A stretch of DNA of 64,000 bases from Aureicoccus marinus (GTDB taxonomy: Bacteria; Bacteroidota; Bacteroidia; Flavobacteriales; Flavobacteriaceae), in assembly GCF_002954325.1 (NCBI RefSeq), contig NZ_MQVX01000001.1, positions 1,553,205 to 1,617,204 on the forward strand, written 5' to 3'. Numbering within the stretch: the stretch's first letter is position 1; every line of letters begins with the position of its first letter. The position numbers were made by a program, and so were the translations under genes. Positions 54,920-64,000 of the stretch are shown piece after piece. A model generated the notes under the pieces. It was not told where the DNA came from and did no database searches. It was given only the letters and a program-made list of their open reading frames with translations.

Positions 54920-56950
54920 ATGGCAAAAGACAACAATACCCCCCCACAGCAACCAAAAAAATCCAGATTCTCCTCTTGGTGGATCTACGGGATAATCCTC
55001 ACCCTGTTTATCGGATTCCAATTCTTTGGAGGGTCAGGCCTATCCAACACAGAAAAGACAACTGTGTCTGAGCTCAAAGAATATTTGCGCAATGGAGATA
55101 TTGATGAAATTCGAATCATCACCAATACCCGTCAGGCAAAAGTGTTCCTGACCGAAGAGGCCTTGGCCAAAGAGGTGCACGAAGGGGTTTCTGAACCCTC
55201 CATCATCCCGGGACCGAACTTGGCTCCTCATTATATTTTGGATTACGGGGACCTCCAAAATTTTGAGGACGACATCAATCAAATCAAACAGGACAACAAC
55301 CTGGAAACCAAAATCGATTTCGATAAAGAAAACACCCGCTTAGGGGATTTTATCTTCTCCCTACTCCCCTTTGTACTCATCATTGGTATTTGGATTTACC
55401 TTATGCGCAGAATGTCTGGCGGTGCCGGAGGTGGTGCTGGAGGACAAATTTTCAATATCGGCAAATCCAAAGCGAAACTCTTCGATGAGAAGTCCGACAC
55501 CCGAACTTCTTTTAAAGACGTTGCTGGATTAGAAGGTGCAAAGGAAGAAGTACAAGAGATTGTAGAGTTTCTTAAGAACCCCGATAAATATACCTCTCTC
55601 GGAGGTAAAATTCCAAAAGGAGCCCTTTTAGTAGGCCCTCCAGGAACCGGTAAAACTCTTTTGGCTAAAGCTGTAGCAGGGGAAGCGAAAGTTCCTTTCT
55701 TCTCCCTCTCCGGATCTGATTTTGTCGAAATGTTCGTGGGGGTTGGAGCCTCCCGTGTCCGTGATTTGTTCAAGCAAGCCAAGGACAAGGCACCTTCCAT
55801 CATTTTTATCGATGAAATAGATGCCATTGGACGCGCTCGTGGAAAGAACAACTTTACGGGTTCCAACGATGAGAGAGAAAACACTTTGAACCAGTTACTA
55901 ACCGAAATGGATGGTTTCGGCACCAATACCAACGTAATTGTATTGGCCGCTACCAACAGAGCTGATGTACTGGATAAAGCCCTCATGAGAGCTGGTCGAT
56001 TCGATCGTCAGATCTATGTAGACCTGCCTGATCTCAAAGAGAGAAAAGCCATTTTTGAAGTACACCTTCGTCCGATTAAAACATCAGAAACCCTTGATCT
56101 GGACTTCCTTGCACGTCAGACCCCCGGATTCTCAGGTGCGGACATTGCAAATGTTTGTAATGAAGCAGCGCTTATCGCAGCTCGAAAAGAGCGCAAGTCG
56201 GTTACGCGGCAGGACTTTCTTGACGCCGTTGACCGTATAGTTGGTGGTTTAGAGAAAAAGAATAAAATCATCACTCCCGACGAGAAAAAGCGTGTGGCCT
56301 TCCATGAAGCGGGTCACGCCACAGTGAGCTGGATGTGCGAGCATGCTGCTCCACTGGTCAAAGTAACCATTGTTCCTCGAGGCCAATCATTGGGGGCTGC
56401 TTGGTACTTGCCGGAAGAACGCTTGATTGTAACTCCAGAACAAATGCTTGATGAGATGTGCGCCACCATGGGAGGCCGCGCAGCCGAAAAAGTAATTTTT
56501 GACAAAATTTCGACTGGTGCTTTGAGCGACCTGGAAAAAGTAACCAAACAAGCTCGAGCCATGGTGACCATTTACGGTCTTACAGAAACACTGGGCAATG
56601 TGACTTACTACGATTCTTCAGGGCAGTCAGATTACGGCTTTGCCAAACCATACAGTGAAGAAACGGCTCAACTGATCGACAAAGAAATTTCTCGAATTAT
56701 CGAAGAGCAATATGCTCGTGCCATTGAGATCCTCAATCAGAATAAAGAAAAACTGACGGACCTGGCCAATCGACTTCTAGAAAAAGAAGTGATCTTCAAG
56801 GATGACCTTGAGAAAATCTTCGGGAAACGTCCTTTTGATAAAAAGGAAAACATCGAAGATGACACCATTGTGAACGATACCAGAAGTGAAGGCTCTGAAG
56901 AGTCAGGAACTACTGAGAATTCTTCTCCGGAGGAATCTCCGTCTGAATAA
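54920..56950 (+). CDS. ftsH: ATP-dependent zinc metalloprotease FtsH
   Basis: FtsH has 676 residues and two transmembrane helices (about 19-36 and 137-156) around a periplasmic domain. The AAA+ module has Walker A GPPGTGKT (about 237-244), Walker [10 protein letters not shown] and the second region of homology ([20 protein letters not shown]). The protease domain has the zinc site HEAGH at about residue 462. The C-terminal tail is acidic ([16 protein letters not shown]). It degrades unneeded membrane proteins. The pore loop [17 protein letters not shown] is intact. Confidence 0.98.
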   Translation: MAKDNNTPPQQPKKSRFSSWWIYGIILTLFIGFQFFGGSGLSNTEKTTVSELKEYLRNGDIDEIRIITNTRQAKVFLTEEALAKEVHEGVSEPSIIPGPNLAPHYILDYGDLQNFEDDINQIKQDNNLETKIDFDKENTRLGDFIFSLLPFVLIIGIWIYLMRRMSGGAGGGAGGQIFNIGKSKAKLFDEKSDTRTSFKDVAGLEGAKEEVQEIVEFLKNPDKYTSLGGKIPKGALLVGPPGTGKTLLAKAVAGEAKVPFFSLSGSDFVEMFVGVGASRVRDLFKQAKDKAPSIIFIDEIDAIGRARGKNNFTGSNDERENTLNQLLTEMDGFGTNTNVIVLAATNRADVLDKALMRAGRFDRQIYVDLPDLKERKAIFEVHLRPIKTSETLDLDFLARQTPGFSGADIANVCNEAALIAARKERKSVTRQDFLDAVDRIVGGLEKKNKIITPDEKKRVAFHEAGHATVSWMCEHAAPLVKVTIVPRGQSLGAAWYLPEERLIVTPEQMLDEMCATMGGRAAEKVIFDKISTGALSDLEKVTKQARAMVTIYGLTETLGNVTYYDSSGQSDYGFAKPYSEETAQLIDKEISRIIEEQYARAIEILNQNKEKLTDLANRLLEKEVIFKDDLEKIFGKRPFDKKENIEDDTIVNDTRSEGSEESGTTENSSPEESPSE

Positions 56951-56970
56951 ATCTTTTAGATTTGTGATCG

Positions 56971-57576
56971 ATGGGAGTATTCGATAAAATCTTTGGCGGA
57001 GGCAAGAAAGTGTCCAAGGAAACCTTGGAAACAGGTGGGGACCACGTTCCTCACAGAAAGCTTCCCGTCGACGAAAAATTCACCATTCACTTCAAGAAAA
57101 ACGGCGGTAAATTTATCTACTGCGAAGACTTCAGCGAAGTAGTTCAAGGCCTAAAAGATATCCTGGTTGAAAACAACTGGAGCAACGACCTCCTGTATTG
57201 TCTGAATCACAGATTGGAAGAACGCTTTGATGAATTGTTGTTCTTTACAGAAGACCGCCGGGAAAGTGATATTTTTCTAACGACCTGTGAACACCTTGTA
57301 GCGCACAACGGCTCCATCCTGGTGTGCTCAAAGCAGATCAAAGGCAAAAAGCTATCTGAATTACCGCAAAACCTCATTGTATTTGCCACCACAAGCCAGA
57401 TGGTGGATACGATTAGTGAGGCGCTCAAAATCATCAAGAAAAAATACAAGGGAGATATCCCCGATAACATTACCACCTTAAAACACTTCACGCTTACCCC
57501 TGACAACCAAACGGATTTCCTCTCCTATGGTAGCGCGTCTAAGAATGTGTATTTATTACTACTAGAGGATTACTGA
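56971..57576 (+). CDS. LUD-domain protein (lactate utilisation LutC-like fold)
   Basis: This is a 201-residue protein with an N-terminal segment MGVFDKIFGGGKKVSKETLE and a LUD-like alpha/beta domain (FLTTCEHLVAHNGSILVCSK). No iron-sulfur cysteines are seen, so it is not a full lactate-utilisation subunit. It lies between ftsH and cdsA, a position conserved in Flavobacteriia, and its role there is unknown to me. Confidence 0.8.
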   Translation: MGVFDKIFGGGKKVSKETLETGGDHVPHRKLPVDEKFTIHFKKNGGKFIYCEDFSEVVQGLKDILVENNWSNDLLYCLNHRLEERFDELLFFTEDRRESDIFLTTCEHLVAHNGSILVCSKQIKGKKLSELPQNLIVFATTSQMVDTISEALKIIKKKYKGDIPDNITTLKHFTLTPDNQTDFLSYGSASKNVYLLLLEDY

Positions 57577-57591
57577 TAAAAGAGCTTTTTC

Positions 57592-58386
57592 GTGCAACGC
57601 ATCATTACCGGTTCTGTTTATGTTGGTTTGCTCCTACTCTGCATCTTTTGGGGGTTCGAAACCTATGCCGGCTTGATTTTCATTTTTGGTTTGGCTTGCC
57701 TGTACGAACTCAAGAAGATCATCAAATTAAAGTCTCCTCTGGTTTACCTCTTGTACATCGGCCTTTGTGCCTATTTCTACTGGATGCCCTATGGTGACTA
57801 TGAACTCTGGGGAATGCTGGGCCTGACCTTGCTCATACAAAGTCAGTTGATTTTTTCCCTTTTTAACCCCAGCGCAAAAAGATTGAATACCCTAAAGAAG
57901 ACGGGGCTTTCCTTTTTTTACGTGGGAGGCGGTATTTTGTTCTTGATTCTGCTTTCTCGGGTGACCGGAGAGTACAGTCCCGAACTAATCACCGGTGTGA
58001 TGTTTCTGATGTGGACCAACGATAGCTTTGCTTACTTGGTGGGCCGCAGATTCGGCAAACACAAATGGGTACCCCAAATCTCCCCAAAGAAATCCGGAGA
58101 AGGCTACATCGGCGGATTGGTCTTCTCTCTTTTGATGGCCTGGGGCATTAGTATTTATGTACCTGTACTAACATTAACGGAATGGCTTTTTCTGGCCCTG
58201 GTCGTTATCGTTTTCGGGAACCTAGGCGATTTGGTCGAGTCCAGTTTTAAACGGAAAGCTGGGGTAAAAGACAGCGGAGACCTCCTTCCTGGACACGGAG
58301 GTTTACTCGATCGCTTGGATAGTTTGCTAATTGCTGCTCCGTTTGCATTTTTGATGCTACATTTGCTCCACTATGTTTCATCGTGA
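57592..58386 (+). CDS. cdsA: Phosphatidate cytidylyltransferase
   Basis: This is a 264-residue integral membrane enzyme forming CDP-diacylglycerol from phosphatidate and CTP. The CdsA signature near the C-terminus is complete (VFGNLGDLVESSFKRKAGVK, then DSGDLLPGHGGLLDRLDSL). About seven hydrophobic helices precede it. The start is a GTG at 57592. It overlaps psd by 14 bases, coupling two successive steps of phospholipid synthesis. Confidence 0.95.
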   Translation: MQRIITGSVYVGLLLLCIFWGFETYAGLIFIFGLACLYELKKIIKLKSPLVYLLYIGLCAYFYWMPYGDYELWGMLGLTLLIQSQLIFSLFNPSAKRLNTLKKTGLSFFYVGGGILFLILLSRVTGEYSPELITGVMFLMWTNDSFAYLVGRRFGKHKWVPQISPKKSGEGYIGGLVFSLLMAWGISIYVPVLTLTEWLFLALVVIVFGNLGDLVESSFKRKAGVKDSGDLLPGHGGLLDRLDSLLIAAPFAFLMLHLLHYVSS

Positions 58387-59131
58387 AGGACAACGCATCA
58401 TTACGGTAACTTTGATTGCCGTCATCGCCATCATACTGTTGGCGAAATTTCAATTGGATATTTTCTGGCTAAGGGTCGGCGTTCAGTTCGTCGCTATTGT
58501 AGCACTATTGGCCGTACTGCAATTCTTTAGAAATCCTGTTCGGGAAACCAATCCGCGATTCCACGAAATTCTTTCTCCCGTCGACGGTAAGGTCGTTACG
58601 GTAGAAGAGGTGGAAGAAACGGAATACTTCAAAGAGAAGAGGCTCCAGGTCTCCATCTTTATGTCGCCGCTGAATGTCCACGTAACGCGCTATCCTGCCA
58701 GTGGTGTGGTAAAGTACTCCAAATACCATCCGGGCAAATACCTAGTGGCTTGGCACCCCAAATCCAGTACCGATAATGAGCGGACTACCATCGTTGTAAA
58801 TACCCCGCGCTTTGGTGAAATTCTATACCGACAAATCGCTGGAGCGGTTGCCCGACGCATTATTAATTATGCGGTAACCGGCCAGCAAGTAGAACAGGGG
58901 CAAGATGCCGGATTTATCAAATTCGGTTCTAGGGTAGACCTTTTCTTGCCGCTAGATTGTAAAGTGGCTGTTCAAATTGGACAGAAGGTCGTCGGCGGAA
59001 CCAGTGTTATTGCCGAAATGGGAGAGTTGCAAGTCGATGAGGAAAACTCAGAAGCCATTCTCAGAGCGATGGGCAAAAGCATACGCAGTTCCTGGGAGTG
59101 GAACAAGGATACTTCTTCCAAGGACAGTTAA
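58373..59131 (+). CDS. psd: Phosphatidylserine decarboxylase
   Basis: This is a 252-residue proenzyme making phosphatidylethanolamine. Membrane helices lie at about 8-24 and 33-50. The self-cleavage site lies in GFIKFGSRVDLFLP (Gly-Ser, with Ser becoming the pyruvoyl group), characteristic of the short Psd type with GS rather than LGST. SPVDGKVVTVEEVEE and FMSPLNVHVTR are also family motifs. It overlaps the cdsA end. Confidence 0.94.
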   Translation: MFHREGQRIITVTLIAVIAIILLAKFQLDIFWLRVGVQFVAIVALLAVLQFFRNPVRETNPRFHEILSPVDGKVVTVEEVEETEYFKEKRLQVSIFMSPLNVHVTRYPASGVVKYSKYHPGKYLVAWHPKSSTDNERTTIVVNTPRFGEILYRQIAGAVARRIINYAVTGQQVEQGQDAGFIKFGSRVDLFLPLDCKVAVQIGQKVVGGTSVIAEMGELQVDEENSEAILRAMGKSIRSSWEWNKDTSSKDS

Positions 59132-59141
59132 ATCCCCGATC

Positions 59142-59417
59142 ATGGCGGCAAAGTCACGCATCAAGTTAGAATTTGAATGGGCTGTTCAGTTCATCAATAA
59201 TTATGCGGAACCAATTCCTCCAGATACCCTGCTCAAACTCTACGCCTTCTATAAAAAAGGAAACAACCAAGGAGGAGGTCCGGGTCGGAAGGGAATCCCA
59301 CTGATCAACGCTTTCAAGACCAACGCGCTTATTCAAACACAAGACCTTAGTGAAGAAGAAGCGATGAAAAATTACATCGAACTCGCTAAAACGATGGGGA
59401 TGCCAGAAATGGACTAA
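59142..59417 (+). CDS. Acyl-CoA-binding protein
   Basis: This is a 91-residue ACBP-like protein. I start at the ATG at 59142 (MAAKSRIKLEFEWAVQFINN). The family pattern is visible in LLKLYAFYKKGNNQG, INAFKTNALIQTQ and LSEEEAMKNYIELA, although the usual KWDAW is replaced by INAFKTN. It is probably an acyl-CoA carrier for the neighbouring phospholipid genes, 10 bases after psd. Its stop overlaps the convergent sterol-desaturase gene. Confidence 0.88.
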   Translation: MAAKSRIKLEFEWAVQFINNYAEPIPPDTLLKLYAFYKKGNNQGGGPGRKGIPLINAFKTNALIQTQDLSEEEAMKNYIELAKTMGMPEMD

Positions 59418-60672
59418 CTCTCAGCACTTTTACGGAATTCAAAAAGGCAAAAGTAAGCCACCCACAGGGCGTTCAGGCCAAAATAGAAAGCCATCCACAG
59501 CCAGGCATTCTCGCCAAAGGAGTTTAATCCAAACCAATCTCCTTGAACATAAAGGATTCCTAGCCCAAAAAGAGAGCGAACAAGTTCCCAATACATGGAC
59601 CAGATTTTACGATCCATGACCGACGTAAATCCGAAAATAGCGGTTATGATCATAAGACCGTATAACAACTGTTCATTACGAGTTAAATCGGCAAAGACCC
59701 CAAACAAAAAGAGCATTAGGGCCGTATTGAAAAGCAACTGAAAAACCGCGTAAAACTGCAAGCCTCTACTCGCCTTTGGAGCGTATTTTTCAAAATCGTA
59801 GACATTGGCGATTCCTTCTCGCGGAAAACGCTCCGCCACATCGGCAGGTCTCCAACCCGTAGGCATAAACCAAACCCTTGCCTTGTCCCACCAGCTCCGA
59901 GCATACCAGGCATCGAAGGCCAAACGTCCAAAATGTTGGAAATTGATCAATACCGGGTTCCAAGTATTGACAGGCTTCAGCACCCCATATTGGGGAGCAC
60001 CTCTTCCAACTCTTCTTGGAATGTACCAAACAAGCGATCCCAAACACAGAAGATCTGCCCTAAATTCTTATCGATATACTCCGGATTAATGGCGTGATGC
60101 ACACGGTGCTGTGAAGGGGTCACGATCACCCATTCCAACCACCCCATCTTTCCGATGTGCTGGGTATGATACCAAAACTGTGCGAATAAATGCAGCGGGG
60201 CCAGAATAGCTATTACTTCTGCCGGAACTCCCAATAGGGCGGCGGGCAGTAAGAGTAGAGGAAAATAACCGATTACATTGGAGATGGACTGGCGAAGAGC
60301 GCAGGCCAGGTTAAACTCTTCACTGGAATGATGCACTACATGCTGATTCCAAAGAATATTGATGTGGTGACTCAAACGGTGATTCCAATAACCCGCGAAG
60401 TCCAAGGCGATAAAAGCAATGACCCAGACATACCAGGCGTTGCTCAATTCCATCATCGATAATCGATCGACCAGAAAAGGATAGGTCACCAAAATCACGG
60501 CCAGTCCTAAAGAATCTTTGATGATATTGGACAATCCAGAACTCAAGCTGCTGACTGTATCCATCAGACGGTGCTTCTGCTTCTTCACCAGTGCCCCATA
60601 CCCGACTTCGAGCAGGACCAGGACGATAAAAAAAGGAATCGCGTACAGGAGAGCGGTTGCATAGGTTTCCAT
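59414..60672 (-). CDS. Sterol desaturase/fatty acid hydroxylase family membrane protein (one-base frameshift)
   Basis: The N-terminal part has several membrane helices and the di-iron histidine boxes HRLSHH, HVVHHSSEEFN and QHRVHHAINPEYID. The C-terminal part has further helices and the family segment WFMPTGWRPADVAE. The reading frame breaks in a run of four C on the minus strand (59992-59995). Adding one C turns the premature end (EEVLPNMGC) into EEVLPQYGVLKPVNTWNPVL and gives 419 residues, the usual size. The substrate is not known; such Bacteroidota proteins hydroxylate or desaturate lipids. It lies 45 bases downstream of valS. Confidence 0.88.
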
Positions 60673-60717
60673 TAGCCTAAATTAGGCAATCTTATCCAAT
60701 TTCAGTGACTTTTTGGT

Positions 60718-63346
60718 CTAGCCCAACTGCTCCAAACTTTTCTCCAGGGTTTCGATCTTGGCCTCGGCATCGCTGGCTTTCTTTTTCTCGATCTCTACCA
60801 CCTTTTCGGGGGCATTTTGCACAAAACGTTGATTCGATAATTTCTTCTGAACAGAGGCTAAAAAGCCTTTGGTATAGTTGAGTTCTTCCAGGATCTTTTG
60901 CTTTTCGGCCTCCAGATCAATACGACCACTTACCGGAACAAAATACTCCAGGGCCCCTACCCGGAACCCGACACTTCCCTCTGGCTGCTCCTCACTAAAG
61001 AGAATTTCTTCCATATTGCCCAGCTTACTGACCAAGGATTGGTAGTACTGAACAGCAGGATCTGAAGTTGGAGCCACAAGTTTAAGGGCCTCCTTTTGAG
61101 CAATTTGCTTGTCTTTTCGAATGGTTCTGATCCCCGCAATGACTTCCGTAAAATGGGCAAAATTCTGAAGTACTTCGCTGTTCAAAGAGTCCTCTACCTG
61201 AGGCCAAGACTGCAAACACAAGGACTCCCCTTCCGCCCGATCTTCCAATCGTTGCCAGATCTCTTCCGTTAAGAAGGGCATGAATGGGTGGAGTATTCTC
61301 AGGTTTTGGTCAAAAATCGACAATACCTCCTTCAAGGTTTCTTGATCAACCGGGCTTTGGTAGGCCGGTTTCACCAATTCGAGGAACCAAGAACAGAAAT
61401 CATCCCAAATCAATTTATAGGTCGCCATCAGTGCGTCTGATATGCGGTATTTGGAGTAGTGATCTTCAATTTGTCCGAGCACTTCCTGGAATCGCTGGCG
61501 GTACCACTCAATACCTAAGCGTGCAGATTCCGGCTGATCGATATCGGCCACCTCCCAGCTCTTGACCAAGCGGAAAGCGTTCCAGATTTTGTTCGCAAAA
61601 TTCTTGCCTTGCTGGCAGAGATTCTGATCAAACAAAAGGTCATTTCCGGCAGCCGAACTCAGCAACAGTCCAACACGCACCCCGTCTGCTCCGTATTCTT
61701 GAATGAGTTTCAAGGCATCGGGGGAATTTCCGAGCTGCTTGGACATCTTACGTCCTTTTTCGTCCCGAACCAATCCGGTCAAATAAACGTTGCGGAAAGG
61801 AGGTTGATCTCGTAATTCATAGCCAGAAATGATCATACGGGCCACCCAGAAAAACAAAATATCCGGACCCGTTACCAAATCACTGCTGGGGTAGTAATAC
61901 TGCACCTCTTCATTCTCTGGTTCCAAGACACCCCCGAATACGCTAATCGGCCAGAGCCAAGATGAGAACCAGGTATCCAAAACATCCGGATCTTGGCGTA
62001 GGTCTGCTGCGGTCAAATCTTTTCCGGATTGGCTTTTCGCCACTTCAAGGGCCTTTTCAGGAGTCTCTGCAACGACAAAATCATTACTTCCTTCGCCGTA
62101 GTAGTAGGCGGAATCTGTTGCCCCCACCACAACTGACGCGAAATATTCCAATCCCGGATGTTTTCCATCCAGTGGCGGTAGGTGTTTTCGAACTTTTTCG
62201 GAAACAGACGTACTTCTTCCGTTTCTAAAACCGCCTTCAGAGCGGGTTCGGCCAAATCCTCCATCTTGAGGAACCACTGTTCCGACAGTCTGGGCTCGAT
62301 TACAGCCTTGGTGCGCTCCGAAGTTCCTACATTGTTGGTATAATCTTCGGTTTTAACCAACTGGTCTTTTTCCTCTAATTCTTTCGCAATAGCCTTTCTA
62401 ACGGCAAAACGGTCCTGACCTTCATAATGCAACCCATGATGATTGAGTGTTGCGTCCGGGTGAAAAATATCAATAAAATCTAGTTGGTGCTTTTCTCCGA
62501 GCTCTTTGTCATTGATGTCATGAGCAGGAGTCACTTTTAGGCAACCTGTACCAAATTCCAAATCCACATAAGAATCGGTGATGATCGGAATCTCGCGACC
62601 CGCAATCGGGACTATCGCTTTTTTACCGTGGAGATGCTTATATCGTTCGTCCTCAGGGTGAATACAGATCGCCGTGTCCCCCAATAAGGTTTCGGGTCGT
62701 GTGGTCGCTATGGTCAATTTCTCGTCCGAATCCACCACATCATAAGCTACATAATAGAGTTTACCATTGCGTTCCTCATAGATCACCTCTTCATCCGAGA
62801 GTGTCGTTTGGGCTTCCGGATCCCAGTTGACCATGCGGTAGCCTCTATAAATTAGTCCTTTTTCAAAGAGATCCACAAACATTTTGATCACCGAGCTGAC
62901 ATATCGTCATCCAGGGTAAACTTGGTGCGTTCCCAATCACAGGAGCAACCCAATTTTTTCAGTTGTTTTAGAATAACTCCCCCGTACTCGTCCGTCCAAG
63001 CCCAGGCATGCTTGAGAAACTCCTCCCGAGATAAGGTCGACTTCTCTATACCTTGGGATTTTAAATGCGCTACCACTTTGGCTTCTGTGGCAATACTCGC
63101 GTGGTCGGTTCCAGGAACCCAACAGGCATTAAGGCCTTTTAACCTGGCTCGTCGTATCAATACGTCCTGAATAGTGTTGTTCAACATATGCCCCATATGC
63201 AAAACCCCAGTCACATTAGGAGGGGGAATCAGTATGGTGTACGGCTCTCTTTCGTCTGGTACAGAGCGAAACATATGGTGTTGCATCCAGTAGTCATACC
63301 ACTGTGATTCTACCTGAGACGGATCATATTTTGATGGAATATCCAT
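60718..63346 (-). CDS. valS: Valyl-tRNA synthetase (two one-base frameshifts)
   Basis: This class I synthetase has 876 residues after repair. The HIGH-type motif is [14 protein letters not shown], the KMSKS-type motif [14 protein letters not shown]. The editing domain ([20 protein letters not shown]) and the C-terminal coiled coil ([19 protein letters not shown]) are complete. I start at the ATG at 63346 ([20 protein letters not shown]). Breaks occur near 62893-62896 (after DDDMSA, continuing [13 protein letters not shown]) and near 62109-62112 (after QLWWGQQIP, continuing [11 protein letters not shown]). Each needs one added base. An essential gene with two such breaks points to sequencing error. 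An intrinsic terminator lies in its leader. Confidence 0.94.
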
Positions 63347-63387
63347 GATTTCGGTACAGTTTTTGGACTTCACTCGTTGTCTGATAT

Positions 63388-63415
63388 AAAAAAACCGGAA
63401 AAAGCATTCCGGCTT
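63388..63415 (-). terminator. Intrinsic terminator inside the valS leader (candidate attenuator)
   Basis: On the minus strand AAGCCGGAA (63415-63407) pairs with TTCCGGTTT (63400-63392; one G-U), and a run of seven T covers 63394-63388. It lies after the valS promoter and 42 bases before the ATG, so it can stop transcription before the gene. It has no T run in the other direction, so it is not a terminator for the divergent gene. No T-box motif and no Val-rich leader ORF are evident. Confidence 0.65.
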
Positions 63416-63439
63416 CAGGCAATTGTAGTGAATACGAAA

Positions 63440-63469
63440 CAAAAATAACGAACGTTATTACATAACAAA
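63440..63469 (-). promoter_or_regulatory. valS: Consensus valS promoter
   Basis: On the minus strand TTTG (63469-63466) and TATTTTTG (63447-63440) are spaced 18 bases apart, the same geometry as the tRNA-tuf promoter. The start is expected near 63434, giving a leader of about 88 bases. Confidence 0.7.
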
Positions 63470-63474
63470 AGAAT

Positions 63475-63505
63475 TTTGGGAGCAGGAGCTTTTCTCCTAA
63501 TTTTG
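63475..63505 (+). promoter_or_regulatory. Promoter of the DUF1573 gene
   Basis: TTTG (63475-63478) and TAATTTTG (63498-63505) are spaced 19 bases apart. A small inverted repeat AGGAG/CTCCT (63484-63488, 63494-63498) sits in the spacer and could be a regulator site. The -33 elements of this and the valS promoter are only five bases apart, back to back. Confidence 0.65.
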
Positions 63506-63529
63506 AAAATTCGATTAAACTAAGTAAAG

Positions 63530-63916
63530 ATGAAAAAAGCAGTACTTTTCTTATTTCTCGGTTGTTTTGCACTTGCGGTTAACGCCCAAGACAAGGTGGC
63601 CAAAATTGAGTTTAAGACCGAAACCATTGATTACGGAAAAGTGGAGCGCGGCAGCAACGGTGTTCGCACCTTTGAATTCACCAATACAGGTGCTATACCT
63701 TTGGTGATTACCGATGTAAAATCAAGTTGTGGATGTACAATCCCTAAAAAACCTGAGGAGCCTATTGCCCCTGGTGAAACCGGTATTATTGAAGTAAAAT
63801 ACGATACCAACAGAGCCGTTGGTCCTTTCCGTAAGGCCATCACGGTAACTTCCAATGCAGATACACCCACCAAGGTGTTGAAGATAAAAGGAGAATTGGT
63901 AGAAGGAGCCAAGTAA
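63530..63916 (+). CDS. DUF1573 domain secreted protein
   Basis: This is a 128-residue protein with a signal peptide (MKKAVLFLFLGCFALAVNAQ) and a single Ig-like/ASH-type beta domain of the DUF1573 family. Its signature is FEFTNTGAIPLVITDVKSSC followed by GCTIPKKPEEPIAPGE, with two cysteines in SCGC. These proteins are abundant in Bacteroidota; the function is unknown. It is monocistronic with its own promoter and terminator. Confidence 0.92.
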   Translation: MKKAVLFLFLGCFALAVNAQDKVAKIEFKTETIDYGKVERGSNGVRTFEFTNTGAIPLVITDVKSSCGCTIPKKPEEPIAPGETGIIEVKYDTNRAVGPFRKAITVTSNADTPTKVLKIKGELVEGAK

Positions 63917-63939
63917 ACGGCTCACTTCACAAGAATTAG

Positions 63940-63968
63940 AACCCTGATCCATAATGGTCAGGGTTTTT
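63940..63968 (+). terminator. Rho-independent terminator after the DUF1573 gene
   Basis: The stem AACCCTGA (63940-63947) / TCAGGGTT (63958-63965) has a ten-base loop and is followed by further T. Confidence 0.8.
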
Positions 63969-64000
63969 CTTTGAATACATCTTTCAGCAAGAAAGAGAAG

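Noticed and set aside
63324-63406. Upstream frame (27 codons from an ATG in the valS leader hairpin) as a Val-sensing leader peptide
   Set aside because: It overlaps the valS start in another frame, has only two scattered Val codons and its start lies within the terminator stem.
63346-63433. T-box riboswitch upstream of valS
   Set aside because: The leader is only about 88 bases and lacks the T-box sequence and specifier stem.

Overview
This window is a core-genome stretch of a Bacteroidota chromosome, most likely a marine member of the Flavobacteriia. Several independent signs support this. There is a gliding/type IX secretion surface module (an adhesin with a type B sorting domain, PorP/SprF-like and OmpA-like proteins). 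Promoters read TTTG-N18-20-TAnnTTTG. Shine-Dalgarno sequences are almost absent, with a striking exception at rpsU. Gene sets such as rpoC-DUF3467, ftsH-LUD-cdsA-psd and marR-nitroreductase-yceI are typical of the group. No mobile element, prophage or CRISPR array was seen.

Layout. 1-8640 (minus strand): a partial repeat-rich secreted protein, then a three-gene operon of a 1376-residue acidic adhesin with a 696-bp tandem repeat, a PorP/SprF-like protein and an OmpA/PD40 protein. 8805-10400: prfC. 10451-24040 (minus): the transcription and translation block, in transcription order tRNA-Thr, Tyr, Gly, Thr, tuf, tRNA-Trp, secE, nusG, rplK, rplA, rplJ, rplL, rpoB, rpoC, DUF3467. 24137-32257 (minus): hpf, xerC, rpsU, an acyl-CoA dehydrogenase, a helix-hairpin-helix protein, a sodium:amino-acid symporter, a K+ channel with RCK domain, a PspC protein, a rhodanese and two thioredoxin-fold proteins. 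32377-34061 (plus): marR, nitroreductase, yceI. 34069-40633 (plus): a complete trpLEGDCFBA operon. 40645-48072: a small membrane protein, then on the minus strand a UDG-like protein with pyruvate carboxylase, a lipoprotein, yaaA, and rluD with a PASTA protein. 48143-52050 (plus): ddl, coaD, a histidine-kinase remnant and an M14 peptidase. 52047-59417: a NUDIX protein, pyrE, a SRPBCC protein, birA, then rsfS-ftsH-LUD-cdsA-psd-ACBP. 59414-63346 (minus): a sterol-desaturase-family protein and valS. 63530-63916 (plus): a DUF1573 protein.

Most notable regulation. The trp operon begins with an 18-codon leader peptide carrying tandem Trp codons, followed by mutually exclusive hairpins and an intrinsic terminator just before trpE. 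This is textbook ribosome-mediated attenuation, and the leader start codon lies almost on the predicted transcription start. valS has an intrinsic terminator between its promoter and its start codon. rpsU carries a full-strength Shine-Dalgarno in a lineage that mostly ignores it, which fits autoregulation by bS21.

Data quality. Six single-base deletions interrupt five otherwise conserved genes (trpE, trpG, M14 peptidase, sterol desaturase, valS twice). Each is repaired by adding one base, and each can be explained as shortening of a short homopolymer. Because valS is essential, sequencing error is the likeliest cause. I annotate these genes across the break.
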